A stretch of 64,000 bases of DNA from Streptomyces sp. HmicA12 (GCF_000373565.1 NZ_KB891809.1:186001-250000); one strand, 5' to 3'. Shown: positions 1 to 8,745, counted from the first letter of the stretch. The notes: generated by a model from the letters alone, not told the origin. A program made the numbers and translations.

Positions 1-546
1 GACGACGGTGGGCGCCATCGCCAGGCCCGTCACGGTGACGAGCGCTCCGACGACGGCCGCGAGCGCCGCGGTCGTGCCGTCCGTGACCTCGAAGCCGATG
101 TACCAGAGGCTGCCCTGCCAGTACTGGCCGCGCGTCGCGAGCGCGGGGCCGAAGGCGCCCAGGAAGAAGCCGTAGAGCCCGTACAGGACGAAGGAGAGAG
201 GGGCGCAGACGAGGAGTCCGGCGGGCAGCGAGTGCACCGCGGTCCAGCGCCAGCCGCGCACGTCCCGCGGGTCGCCCATCAGCCACTTCCAGCGTCCCGC
301 GAGGTCGAGCGGCGGCCTGCCGCGCGGCGCCGGGGGCCGGGGCGGCGACTCGACCGGGACGCCCGACCAGGCTCCGGCGAGCGCCCGCTGCCGGTCCGCG
401 AGGCGGCGCATGCCCGCGACGGACCAGCGCAGCAGCCCCGGCAGCGGGAGGAGCGCGGAGACGAACGCCGTCGTCGTCCAGTGCATGGCCACCAGCCACA
501 GCCACATCTGCTCATGGCACCGCCGGATCCCCCTGAACATCTCCAT
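1..546 (-). CDS. N-terminal part of a sensor-kinase-like membrane protein (runs off the window)
   Basis: An open frame of 182 codons starts at ATG 546 (a second in-frame ATG is at 540) and runs off the left edge without a stop. The first 180 residues give a hydrophobic segment at about 14-40, a basic, proline-rich cytoplasmic stretch (40-100) and two more hydrophobic segments (about 107-145 and 160-182). This layout is seen in N-terminal membrane sensor regions of Streptomyces histidine kinases, but no kinase motif lies inside the window. A GGGGAG stretch about 10-15 nt upstream may serve as ribosome binding site. The reading frame is fairly sure; the function is a guess. Confidence 0.6.
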   Translation of the reverse strand, partial: MEMFRGIRRCHEQMWLWLVAMHWTTTAFVSALLPLPGLLRWSVAGMRRLADRQRALAGAWSGVPVESPPRPPAPRGRPPLDLAGRWKWLMGDPRDVRGWRWTAVHSLPAGLLVCAPLSFVLYGLYGFFLGAFGPALATRGQYWQGSLWYIGFEVTDGTTAALAAVVGALVTVTGLAMAPTVV

Positions 547-582
547 GTCCCCCAACTCCCCTGCTCAAAGCGGCTCTTTCCG

Positions 583-2034
583 CTACCGCAACGAGTATCC
601 GGCGAAATCCCGGGGGAAGTCGGTGGACTTAACTCCCCCTTCCGCGACCTCGTCCGCCGCCCACGCCGCGTATCCGTCGGGCCGCACGAGCAGCGCCGTA
701 CGGCGGCCGCTCGCCCAGTGCGCGACCCGCACCGCGTCGCTCTTGTACGTGTCCCCCTGGGGCAGGATCAGCATGAACTCGCCCGCGCGCAAGGCCTCGT
801 AGAGCCGCGAGCCGCCGTCGAGCGCCACGTCCGGCACCCGCGTGCCGACGAGGCGGTGGGAGCCCTTCGGCGCCGGGTAGCGGAAGCCGATGCCGGTGAT
901 CTGTCCGACGGCGCGGTCGCGGGCGGGGCGCACCCGGGCCAGGAACGCCGTCAGGCCCGCACGGGCCGCGAGCGTCCACGGGCGCTTGGCCATCGCGAGG
1001 CGCACGAGGCCGCCACTGCTGCGCAGCACGGCCTTGCCGACGGGGTGGCGCTCGGCCTCGTACGTCTCCAACAGCCCTTCCGACGCACGGCCGTTGAGGA
1101 CGGCGGCCAGCTTCCAGCCCAGGTTGGCCGCGTCCTGGAGGCCGGTGTTCATGCCCTGTCCGCCCGCCGGGGTGTGCACGTGCGCGGCGTCGCCCGCGAG
1201 CAGGACGCGGCCCACGCGGTAGTGCGGCGCCTGGCGCTCGTCGCTGTGGAAGCGGGACATCCAGCGGGCGTCGTGCATGCCGAAGTCGCGGCCGAGGGCG
1301 AGCCGGGCGATCTCCTTGATCTCGTCGAGGTCGAGGGGTTCGCTGTCGGGGACGTCGTGGGCCCGGTTCCAGCCGATGACGCGGTAGTAGCCGTCGCCGA
1401 AGGGCGCGATGAAGGCGAAGGCGTCGCCGGCGGTGTTCACGGTGAGCACGTTCTCCGGCGTCTCGGCGAGCCGCACGTCGGCGAGGACGACGGAGCGGAT
1501 GACGGACCTGCCGGGGAACGGCAGCCCCACCGCCTCGCGCACCGCGCTGCGCATCCCGTCGGCGCCGACGACGTACGCGGCGCTCATCTCCTGCGACTCG
1601 CCGCCGCCGCGCCGCACTTGGAGAGTGACGCCGTCCGTGCCCTGGATCAGACCCGTCACCTCGGTCTCGTACGAGAACGAGACCCCGGCGTCGATCGCGC
1701 GCCGCTCCAGGGCCTTCTCCACCTCGAACTGCGGCAGCACGAGCAGGTGGTTGAAGCGGCTGGGGAGCGCGGAGAGGTCGATGGTGAGGCCCTCGAAGAG
1801 GCGGAGCCGGTCGAGCTTCTGGCCGCGGGCGTCGATCTCGTCGGCGAGGCCCCGCGCGTCGAGCTGCTCCAGGGTGCGGGCGTGCACGACGAAGGCGCGG
1901 GAGAGGTTGCTGATCTTGTGGGGGCGCTTCTCGACGAGGGTGACGGGCACGCCGGCGGCGGCGAGGTCCCCCGCGAGGAGCAGGCCCGTGGGCCCGGAGC
2001 CGACGACGATCACGGTCTGCGCGGTGCCGTTCAT
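583..2034 (-). CDS. FAD-dependent aromatic-type monooxygenase (PheA/TfdB family)
   Basis: A 483-residue flavoprotein monooxygenase, the class that hydroxylates aromatic or polyketide substrates using NAD(P)H and O2. The N-terminal dinucleotide fold carries GSGPTG at residues 12-17, the DG motif (GADGMR) lies near residue 158, and the second FAD motif GDAAHVHTPAGGQGMN near residue 283. The length fits the family, although the C-terminal thioredoxin-like domain of the larger phenol hydroxylases is short here. It is transcribed divergently from a TetR regulator across a 156-bp gap full of repeated motifs, so TetR control with the substrate or an analogue as inducer is the natural reading. The substrate cannot be deduced from the sequence. 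Confidence 0.9.
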   Translation of the reverse strand: MNGTAQTVIVVGSGPTGLLLAGDLAAAGVPVTLVEKRPHKISNLSRAFVVHARTLEQLDARGLADEIDARGQKLDRLRLFEGLTIDLSALPSRFNHLLVLPQFEVEKALERRAIDAGVSFSYETEVTGLIQGTDGVTLQVRRGGGESQEMSAAYVVGADGMRSAVREAVGLPFPGRSVIRSVVLADVRLAETPENVLTVNTAGDAFAFIAPFGDGYYRVIGWNRAHDVPDSEPLDLDEIKEIARLALGRDFGMHDARWMSRFHSDERQAPHYRVGRVLLAGDAAHVHTPAGGQGMNTGLQDAANLGWKLAAVLNGRASEGLLETYEAERHPVGKAVLRSSGGLVRLAMAKRPWTLAARAGLTAFLARVRPARDRAVGQITGIGFRYPAPKGSHRLVGTRVPDVALDGGSRLYEALRAGEFMLILPQGDTYKSDAVRVAHWASGRRTALLVRPDGYAAWAADEVAEGGVKSTDFPRDFAGYSLR

Positions 2035-2076
2035 GGTGGCCTCCTACGACCGGGACTGACCTGAGCGGAAGCTGTC

Positions 2077-2190
2077 GGTCAACACCTGTGGGTCAACGCT
2101 TGTGGGTCAACGCTTGTTGGTCAACGCTTGTTGGCAAACGTAGAGCCGCCGCTATGGACTGTCAACAGGCGTTGGCCTACGTTTGTTGGC
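2077..2190. promoter_or_regulatory. Iterated 14-bp direct repeats and inverted copy between monooxygenase and tetR
   Basis: Four back-to-back 14-bp units of the form GGTCAACGCTTGTK occupy 2077-2090, 2091-2104, 2105-2118 and 2119-2132, followed by a partial unit (GGCAAACGTAG, 2133-2143). An inverted copy, CTACGTTTGTTGGC, at 2177-2190 abuts the tetR start. Each unit junction contains the imperfect dyad GTTGGTCAAC. This is probably a multi-copy operator for the adjacent TetR protein covering both divergent promoters. Confidence 0.65.
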
Positions 2191-2772
2191 ATGAGCGAGA
2201 AGCAGCAGGCGGAACGGGGCGTACGGCGGTCGGACGCGACCCGCGCCACGATCCTGGCCGCGGCCCGTGAGCGGTTCGCGGCGGACGGGTACGAGCGGGC
2301 CACCATCCGGGCCATCGCGCGCGACGCGCGGATCGACCCGTCCATGGTGATGCGGTACTTCGGCAACAAGGAAGGCCTCTTCGCGGCCGCCGTCACGCTC
2401 GATCTGCACCTGCCGGACCCGGCGGGCGTCGCGCGCGAGGACATCGGCCGCACCCTGGTGGGCCACTTCCTGGCGCTGTGGGAGGAGAACGAGGTGCTCA
2501 CGGCCCTGCTGCGGGTCGCCGCCACCAACCCGGCCGCCGCCGAGCGCATGCGGGGCGTGCTGCGCGAGCAGCTGGTGCCGATCGCGCTGCGGGTCTGCCC
2601 GGACCCGGAGCAGGCGCCCGCGCGGGCGGCGCTCGGCGCGTCACAGGTGCTCGGGTTCGCGCTGACCCGGTACGTGCTGGGATTCCCGGCGAGCGCGGCG
2701 CTCGGCCGGGACGAGGTCGTGGACTGGCTGGGCCCCACCGTGCAGCGCTACCTGACGGCGGAGAATCCCTGA
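2191..2772 (+). CDS. TetR/AcrR family transcriptional regulator
   Basis: A 193-residue TetR-type repressor with the N-terminal helix-turn-helix at about residues 15-62 (ATILAAARERF, then RATIRAIARDARIDPSMVMRYFGNKEGLF) and a helical ligand-binding C-terminus. The ATG at 2191 is preferred over an in-frame TTG at 2128 because the family's N-terminus begins shortly before the HTH and the upstream stretch is operator-like repeat sequence. No Shine-Dalgarno is visible, and the inverted repeat runs up to the ATG, so a leaderless mRNA is possible. It lies divergent to the FAD monooxygenase, its likely target, and probably represses itself as well. Confidence 0.88.
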   Translation: MSEKQQAERGVRRSDATRATILAAARERFAADGYERATIRAIARDARIDPSMVMRYFGNKEGLFAAAVTLDLHLPDPAGVAREDIGRTLVGHFLALWEENEVLTALLRVAATNPAAAERMRGVLREQLVPIALRVCPDPEQAPARAALGASQVLGFALTRYVLGFPASAALGRDEVVDWLGPTVQRYLTAENP

Positions 2773-2796
2773 GAAACGGCGGAGAATCCCTGAGAA
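2755..2796 (+). repeat. Exact 21-bp tandem duplication over the tetR stop codon
   Basis: A 21-bp unit (2755-2775) is repeated exactly at 2776-2796. The first copy contains the tetR stop; the second lies just after it and before the terminator hairpin. It looks like a recent slippage or replication duplication and has no obvious function. Confidence 0.85.
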
Positions 2797-2800
2797 CGCG

Positions 2801-2844
2801 TCGAGGGCACCCACCGCGGCGTCGGCCACGGCGGGTGCCCTCGA
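2801..2844. terminator. Bidirectional hairpin terminator
   Basis: A perfect 12-bp stem (TCGAGGGCACCC at 2801-2812 with its complement at 2833-2844) sits between the convergent ends of tetR and the small membrane protein gene. There is no U-tract, as is usual in Streptomyces. Confidence 0.75.
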
Positions 2845-2863
2845 TCGAAGCGAGTGCGGGCGG

Positions 2864-3103
2864 TCAGCCCTGCTTCTGCTGCTTGCGCGACTTGTCGCCC
2901 AGCATCACCAGACCGGCGATGATCGCGAAGATCGCGAGTGGGGCCACGACGTACAGGCCGATCGTGTCGATCACGCTCAGGCCGGTTCCCGGGTCGTCGC
3001 CGTCGTCGCGCGTGAGCGCGAACACGGGGGACGACATGAGCAGCATCATCAGCGTCGTACCGGAAGCCAGGGCGCCGGCGCGCAGGGCGTTCTTCTTGTC
3101 CAC
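2864..3103 (-). CDS. Small exported or membrane protein of unknown function
   Basis: A 79-residue protein begins with a signal-like segment (basic DKKNALR, hydrophobic to about residue 30, SSPVFA cleavage-like site) and has a second hydrophobic helix at about 45-68, followed by a basic tail (DKSRKQQKQG). It starts at GTG 3103 and ends 20 bp downstream of malQ on the same strand, so it may be the last gene of the malQ transcript. No domain is recognised. Confidence 0.65.
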   Translation of the reverse strand: MDKKNALRAGALASGTTLMMLLMSSPVFALTRDDGDDPGTGLSVIDTIGLYVVAPLAIFAIIAGLVMLGDKSRKQQKQG

Positions 3104-3123
3104 GGTGCCAACGTAGCGAACCC

Positions 3124-5193
3124 CTAAACGGGGCGCGCGCCCGGGGGGCCTGTAAGGGGCACGTCCGGCGCCGGGTCCGGGCCCGCGAACACGTCGAGCA
3201 GCGCGTGCGCCCGCGGGGACGCGGCCAGTTCCTCCAGGGTGACGGGGTGACCGTCGGCGTCGGCGACGGGCAGCCGCCAGTTGGGGTACTCGTCCCAGGT
3301 CCCCGGCAGGTTCTGCGGGCGCCGGTCGCCGACCAGGTCGGGCAGCCAGACGCCGATCATCCGGGCGGGGGTGCGCAGCAGGAAGCGGTGGACGGCGCGG
3401 ACCGACTCCTCCTCGTGGCCCGGGCCGCCCTCCAGGAGGCCGAGGCGGGTGAACAGGCCGAGCCAGTCGGCGACCTCCGCCGTCGCCTCGGCGGCCGTGG
3501 CCGTGGAGAGCCCGAGCCGCTCGCGCAGGCGGACGTCGTCGCCGGTCAGACGGGCCGCGGTGGACGGCAGGTCATGGGTGGTGGCGGTGGCGACACAGTC
3601 CGTGCGCCAGTCCTCGGCGGGGACGGGCGGCTCCCCGGGGGACTCCCAGTCCCGCTCGAACCAGAGCACCGAGGTGCCGAGCACCCCGTGCGCGCGCAGC
3701 GTCTCGCGCACGCCCGGCTCGACCGTGCCGAGGTCCTCCCCGATGACGTACGTGCCCGAACGCGACGCCTCAAGCAGCAGCACCGCGAGCATCGCCTCGG
3801 CGTCGTACTGGACGTAACAGCCCTCGGTCGGGGCCTCGCCCTCCGGGATCCACCAGAGCCGGAACAGGCCCATGACGTGGTCGATGCGCAGGGCGCCCGC
3901 GTGCCGCATGAGGTGGTGGAGGAGGTCGCGGAAGGGCGCGTAGCCGGTCTCGGCGAGGCGGTCCGGGCGCCAGGGCGGCAGGCCCCAGTCCTGGCCGCGG
4001 GCGTTGAACGCGTCCGGTGGCGCCCCCACGCTCATGCCCTGCGCGAAGACGTCGCGCTGCGCCCAGGCGTCGGCGCCGCCCGGGTGGACGCCGACCGCGA
4101 GGTCGTGCACCAGGCCGATCGGCATGCCCGCCTCGCGCGCGGCCCGCTGGGCGGCCGCGAGCTGGCCGTCGGTGAGCCAGGCGAGGCGGCAGTGGAGGTC
4201 GACGCGGTCCATGGCCTCGCGCCGGGCGCGGCCGGTCTCCGGCGAGCGCGGGTCCTGGAGGGCGGTGGGCCAGGTGTGCCACTCGGGGCCGTACCGCTCG
4301 GCGAGCGCCAGGTACGTGGCGTGGTCCTCCAGGGCGGGGCCCTGTTCGGCGAGGTAGTCGCAGTAGGCGGCACGGCGGCCCGGGGTGAGCGGGACGTCGC
4401 GGACGATCTCCTCCAGGACCTCGCGCTTCAGCGCCCAGACCGCGTCCCGGTCGATCAACTCGCCCTTGCCGAGCACCGCTTCCCGTAACGCGGCGGCCTG
4501 GACGGTGCGCGAGGACACGTACGCGTACTCGGGGATGTCCTCGATCCGCAGGTGCACCGGGTCGGGGAAGCGGCGCGAGGACGGGCGGTACGGCGACGGG
4601 TCCGTGCCGCCGCCGGGACCCGCGGGGACCGCCGCGTGCAGCGGGTTGACCTGGAGGAAACCGGCGTTGTGGGTGCGCGCCGACCAGGACGCGAGGTCGG
4701 CCAGGTCCGCGAGGTCGCCCATGCCCCACGAGCGGGTGGAAAGCAGGGAGTAGAGCTGGACGAGCAGGCCGTGGGTGCGCTCCGGCGGTGTGGGGGCCGC
4801 GGGCGGCGCCACGATCAGGTGCGCGTCGGCGGTGCGTCCGTCCGGCGCGACGACGCGCAGCCCGTGGACGCCGGGCGGGGTCGGCACGGCCGGGTCCCAG
4901 GCCGCGTATGTCCGCCCGCCCTCCAACCGGAGCCTGCACCGGGCTCGTTCGGGCAGTCGCAGCACCCACTCGGGGGTGGAGCCGTCGCCGCGGAGCACCA
5001 CGGTCGGCGGGACCAGGTGGTCCGCGAGTTCGGCCTCCCGCGCGGCGAGCGCGCCGGGGACGTCCCGCACGTCCACGCCGAGGGCGGTGAGGGCGGCGGT
5101 CAGCGCCGCGTCGGACGCGCGGACGGTGCGGCCGGGCGCCGGTGAGTAGGAGGTGGCCACGCCGTACAGCTCGGCGAGGCGGGCCAGGGTCAC
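3124..5193 (-). CDS. malQ: 4-alpha-glucanotransferase (amylomaltase, GH77)
   Basis: A 689-residue GH77 enzyme that transfers alpha-1,4-glucan segments between maltodextrins, allowing cytoplasmic use of maltose and glycogen breakdown products. The conserved blocks are visible: LRIDHVMGLFRLWW (nucleophile Asp, about residue 437), VIGEDLGTV (acid/base Glu, about 486) and TTHDLPSTA (third Asp, about 541). An N-terminal extension of about 130 residues precedes the barrel, as in other actinobacterial MalQ proteins. The GTG start at 5193 overlaps the stop of the upstream small ORF by four bases (GTGA), implying translational coupling. Confidence 0.95.
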   Translation of the reverse strand: MTLARLAELYGVATSYSPAPGRTVRASDAALTAALTALGVDVRDVPGALAAREAELADHLVPPTVVLRGDGSTPEWVLRLPERARCRLRLEGGRTYAAWDPAVPTPPGVHGLRVVAPDGRTADAHLIVAPPAAPTPPERTHGLLVQLYSLLSTRSWGMGDLADLADLASWSARTHNAGFLQVNPLHAAVPAGPGGGTDPSPYRPSSRRFPDPVHLRIEDIPEYAYVSSRTVQAAALREAVLGKGELIDRDAVWALKREVLEEIVRDVPLTPGRRAAYCDYLAEQGPALEDHATYLALAERYGPEWHTWPTALQDPRSPETGRARREAMDRVDLHCRLAWLTDGQLAAAQRAAREAGMPIGLVHDLAVGVHPGGADAWAQRDVFAQGMSVGAPPDAFNARGQDWGLPPWRPDRLAETGYAPFRDLLHHLMRHAGALRIDHVMGLFRLWWIPEGEAPTEGCYVQYDAEAMLAVLLLEASRSGTYVIGEDLGTVEPGVRETLRAHGVLGTSVLWFERDWESPGEPPVPAEDWRTDCVATATTHDLPSTAARLTGDDVRLRERLGLSTATAAEATAEVADWLGLFTRLGLLEGGPGHEEESVRAVHRFLLRTPARMIGVWLPDLVGDRRPQNLPGTWDEYPNWRLPVADADGHPVTLEELAASPRAHALLDVFAGPDPAPDVPLTGPPGARPV

Positions 5194-5447
5194 CCCGCGG
5201 CCAGGCCGCTCGGGGTGGGCTCGGACGTCAGCGGCAGCTCGTCGGAGAGCGGCGGCTCGGACGTGAGGGGCGCGTAGTCCGCGAAGGGCGGCTCGCTGGT
5301 CAGCGGGGACTCGGAGGACGACGAGGTGGTGCTGTCGGCGCCGGTCATCGTGAGGTCGGGACCGATCATGCCGAGGTCCGGACCGGTCAGAGCGATGTCC
5401 GCCGGTTTGGAGAGGGCCGAGAGCAGAAGCTGAGCTGATGCGGCCAC
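5190..5447 (-). CDS. Small repeat-containing protein translationally coupled to malQ
   Basis: An 85-residue ORF starts at GTG 5447, five bases after a strong AAGGAGG site (5453-5459). An in-frame start further upstream would add a non-conserved leader and is rejected. The protein has a short helical start (AASAQLLLSALSKPAD), a stretch GPDLGMIGPDLTMTGAD with a repeated GPDL, and then LTSEP repeats. It is acidic and proline/serine-rich, with no domain recognised. Its TGA overlaps the malQ GTG by four bases, so it is either a functional partner of MalQ or serves to couple malQ translation. Confidence 0.6.
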   Translation of the reverse strand: MAASAQLLLSALSKPADIALTGPDLGMIGPDLTMTGADSTTSSSSESPLTSEPPFADYAPLTSEPPLSDELPLTSEPTPSGLAAG

Positions 5448-5754
5448 GGGGGCCTCCTTCGTAAAAGGGGGTCGTGAGTCGGAAGCCCTACCCAGTGCGC
5501 GCCGCCCCAGACCTGTTCGGCCGGGCAACGTGTTACTGGTCACATTGTGTACGGCAAAAGGAAATTGACCAGAGGGCCTGCGAAACCGGAAGACCTTCAC
5601 CGGGCTCACCACGCCCGGCCGGGCAATTGCGGCACATCGGCCACGGGCGTTGACACCCTGCCCCGGTGAGTGGTGGGCTCGTAGCCACTCTGGGTCAGCT
5701 GTCTCTCACATCTCTACAGATTCAGCGCAACTGAACTTTTTCGAGGAGTCCGCC
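5448..5754. promoter_or_regulatory. Divergent intergenic region between malQ operon and GH84 gene
   Basis: No gene is supported in these 307 bases. On the minus strand TTGCCG (5552-5557) and TAACAC (5530-5535), 16 bp apart, could be a promoter for the malQ operon. On the plus strand a TTGACA hexamer lies at 5650-5655 without a convincing -10 element. Both assignments are weak. Confidence 0.3.
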
Positions 5755-8745
5755 GTGCAACTCCGGCGCAGGAAGAGGGCGGCGGCCCTCGCGGTCGTGG
5801 TCATCGCGGGGACGCTGGGCGGCGCGACCGGCGCGCTGGCGGCTCCGCCTGCCCCGGGAACCTCGTCCGGCGACCTGACGACGGACGCGGGTCTGCCGTC
5901 CGTGTGGCCGCGGCCGCAGTCGATGCGGGCCTCGGACCACGGGGTGACGGTCCCGGACACGGTGGTGCTCGTGGCGCCGGACGGCACCGACCCGTACGCC
6001 CTGGAGACGCTGCGGACGCTGCTGCGGGGCGCCGGTGCCCGGCAGATCCACCAGGTCCCCGCCGAGGCCGCGGTGCCGGCCGGCTCCGGGCTCGTCGTGC
6101 GGCTGGGCTCGGCCGCCCCCGAGCGGGCGTCGGGTGCGGCTTCGTACCGCCCGAACTCGCACGACACCAACGCCAGTTCCCTGGACGCGACCCTGCGCGG
6201 CCTGGGCGCCACGGCCCGCCGCGACCTGCCGTCGGGCGGCTACCGCCTCGCGGTCGGGCCCGCGTCCGGGCGTCCGACGGTCGCGCTGGAGGGCATCGGC
6301 GCGGACGGTCTGTTCCACGCGGTGCAGACGCTGCGGCAGCTGGTCGAGGGCCGCGAGATCGCCGGGGCCGTCGTACGCGACTGGCCGGGCACGGCGGTAC
6401 GCGGCCTGACCGAGGGGTTCTACGGAACCCCGTGGACGACCGAACAGCGTCTCGCGCAGCTGGACTTCATGGGCCGCACGAAACAGAACCGCTACCTGTA
6501 CGCCCCGGGCGACGATCTGTACCGGCAGGCCCGCTGGCGCGAGACGTACCCGGCGGCGCAGCGCGCGGACTTCCGGGAGCTGGCCGAGCGGGCCCGCGCG
6601 AATCACGTCACGCTCGCCTGGGCCGTGGCGCCGGGCCAGGCGATGTGCATGTCGTCGCCGGACGATCTCAAGGCGCTGAACCGCAAGCTGGACGCGATGT
6701 GGGCGCTGGGCGTGCGCGCCTTCCAGCTCCAGTTCCAGGACGTGTCGTACAGCGAGTGGCACTGTTCCGCGGACGCCGAGGAGTTCGGCTCCGGGCCGGA
6801 CGCGGCGGCGCGGGCGCAGGCGAAGGTCGCGAACGCGGTGGCGAAGCACCTGGCCGCCCGTCATCCGGACGCCGAGCCGCTCTCCCTCATGCCGACCGAG
6901 TACTACCAGGCCGGGAAGACGGAGTACCGCACGGCGCTCGCGCGCGGCCTGGACGATTCCGTGCAGGTGGCGTGGACGGGTGTGGGCGTGGTCCCGCGCA
7001 CCATCACCGGCGGTGAACTGGCGGACGCGCGCCGGGCGTTCGCGTCGTCGGGCGCGGCGCACAAGCTGCTCACGATGGACAACTACCCGGTCAACGACTA
7101 CAAGCAGGACCGCATCTTCCTCGGCCCGTACACCGGCCGGGAGCCCGCGGTGGCGTCCGGCTCGGCGGCCGTGCTGGCCACCGCCATGGAGCAGCCGGCG
7201 GCCTCCCGCATCCCGCTCTTCACGGCCGCGGACTACGCGTGGAACCCGCGCGACTACCGGCCCCAGGAGTCCTGGAAGGCGGCGATCGACGACCTCGCGG
7301 ACGGCGACAAGGACGCGGCGGCGGCGCTGAACGCGCTGGCGGGCAACGACGCCTCGTCCGTCCTCGGCTCCGAGGAGTCCGCGTACCTCAAGCCGCTCGT
7401 CTCGGCCTTCCGGCAGGCCCGTACGACGACGGACGCGGCCCGCATCAAGAAGGCGGCGAAGGAACTGCGCGCCGCGTTCACCCAGATGCGCCGCACACCG
7501 GACACGCTGGACGCCACGGAGCTGCGCACCGAAGTGCGGCCCTGGAGCGACAAGTTGGGCCGCTACGGGCAGGCGGGCGAGGCCGCCGTCGACATGCTGG
7601 ACGCGGCGGCGCGCGGCGACAGCGCGGCGGCGTGGCAGGCCGCCCGCCGCCTGGGGAAGCTGCGTACACAGCTGAAGGCGAACCATGTCACCGTCGGGGA
7701 AGGGGTGTTGGACCCGTTCCTCAAGCAGGCCGAGAAGGAGTTCGCGGCCTGGGCGGGCACCGACCGGAGCGACGCGACGACCGGCCCGAAGGCCGAACTG
7801 CCGCGCGTACGGGCCCTGTCCACGGTCACGGTGCTGAGCACGCCCGGCACGCAGGGCACCGTCGAGGCGCACGTCCCCGGCGAGGGCTGGCAGCGGCTCG
7901 GCGACCTGACGGACGGCGGCTTCACGGAACTCGCCGCGAAGAACACCCGGGCCGACGCGCTGCGCGTCACGGGCGCGCCCGCGGCCGACGTGGCGCACGT
8001 CGTCCCCTGGTACGCGGACTCCCCGGCCGCCTCCCTCTCGCTGGCCCGCACCGAGGCCGACGCGGAGATCGGCGGCGGCGCGCAGAAGGTGACGGCACGC
8101 CTCACCTCGCAGCGCCCGGACGACGTGAAGGGCGAGCTCAGGGCGAAGGCCCCGCACGGCATCAAGGTGTCCGCGCCCAAGGAGTCCGAACTCCCGCGCG
8201 GTACGAGGGTGGACGTCCCGGTCGAGATCACGGTCCCGGCGGACACCCCGGCCGGGACGTACGAGATCCCGCTGACCTTCGGCGACGAGACCCGCACGGT
8301 CTCGGTCCGCGCCTACCCGCGCACCGCGGGCCCCGACCTGGCCCGCACCGGCACGGCCTCCTCCTCGGCGGACGAGACCCCGGACTTCCCCGCGTCCGCC
8401 GCCAACGACGGCAAGCCGGACAGCCGTTGGTCGTCCCCGGCGAAGGACGGCGAGTGGTGGCAGACCGAACTCCCCGACCCGGTCCGCCTGGGCCGGGTGG
8501 CCCTGCACTGGCAGGACGCCTACGCGAAGACCTACCGCATCCAGACCTCCACCGACGGCCGCACCTGGCGCACGGCGGCGACGGTGCGGGACGGGCACGG
8601 CGGGCGCGAGTCGGTGCGGATGGACGCGCGGGACGTGAAGTTCGTGCGGGTCGTCGGGGACGAGCGGGCGACGAAGTACGGGATCTCGTTGTGGTCGGTG
8701 GAGGCGTACGCGGTGGCGGCCCCGCGGCACGGATCGCACAGCTGA
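5755..8745 (+). CDS. Secreted GH84 beta-N-acetylglucosaminidase-like protein with NPCBM-type and CBM32 domains
   Basis: A 996-residue exported protein starts at GTG 5755 behind GAGGAG. The signal peptide is basic (QLRRRKRAAALAVVVIAG) and ends near ALAAPPAPG. It has a GH84 N-terminal domain (about 40-195), then the catalytic barrel signature GLTEGFYGTPW and RYLYAPGDD (about 215-250). An alpha-helical region follows (about 480-650), then an NPCBM-associated Ig-like segment (about 765-855) and a C-terminal F5/8-type CBM32 (about 860-993, GKPDSRWSS, ending YGISLWSVEAYAV). The family cleaves terminal GlcNAc from glycoproteins, mucin or hyaluronan. The usual catalytic Asp-Asp pair reads Gln328-Asp329 here (FQLQFQDVS), which may alter or abolish activity. 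Confidence 0.88.
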   Translation: MQLRRRKRAAALAVVVIAGTLGGATGALAAPPAPGTSSGDLTTDAGLPSVWPRPQSMRASDHGVTVPDTVVLVAPDGTDPYALETLRTLLRGAGARQIHQVPAEAAVPAGSGLVVRLGSAAPERASGAASYRPNSHDTNASSLDATLRGLGATARRDLPSGGYRLAVGPASGRPTVALEGIGADGLFHAVQTLRQLVEGREIAGAVVRDWPGTAVRGLTEGFYGTPWTTEQRLAQLDFMGRTKQNRYLYAPGDDLYRQARWRETYPAAQRADFRELAERARANHVTLAWAVAPGQAMCMSSPDDLKALNRKLDAMWALGVRAFQLQFQDVSYSEWHCSADAEEFGSGPDAAARAQAKVANAVAKHLAARHPDAEPLSLMPTEYYQAGKTEYRTALARGLDDSVQVAWTGVGVVPRTITGGELADARRAFASSGAAHKLLTMDNYPVNDYKQDRIFLGPYTGREPAVASGSAAVLATAMEQPAASRIPLFTAADYAWNPRDYRPQESWKAAIDDLADGDKDAAAALNALAGNDASSVLGSEESAYLKPLVSAFRQARTTTDAARIKKAAKELRAAFTQMRRTPDTLDATELRTEVRPWSDKLGRYGQAGEAAVDMLDAAARGDSAAAWQAARRLGKLRTQLKANHVTVGEGVLDPFLKQAEKEFAAWAGTDRSDATTGPKAELPRVRALSTVTVLSTPGTQGTVEAHVPGEGWQRLGDLTDGGFTELAAKNTRADALRVTGAPAADVAHVVPWYADSPAASLSLARTEADAEIGGGAQKVTARLTSQRPDDVKGELRAKAPHGIKVSAPKESELPRGTRVDVPVEITVPADTPAGTYEIPLTFGDETRTVSVRAYPRTAGPDLARTGTASSSADETPDFPASAANDGKPDSRWSSPAKDGEWWQTELPDPVRLGRVALHWQDAYAKTYRIQTSTDGRTWRTAATVRDGHGGRESVRMDARDVKFVRVVGDERATKYGISLWSVEAYAVAAPRHGSHS

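Noticed and set aside
232..2064. 610-codon open frame on the plus strand over the monooxygenase gene
   Set aside because: Low-complexity composition and antisense to a recognisable flavoprotein; no ribosome site.
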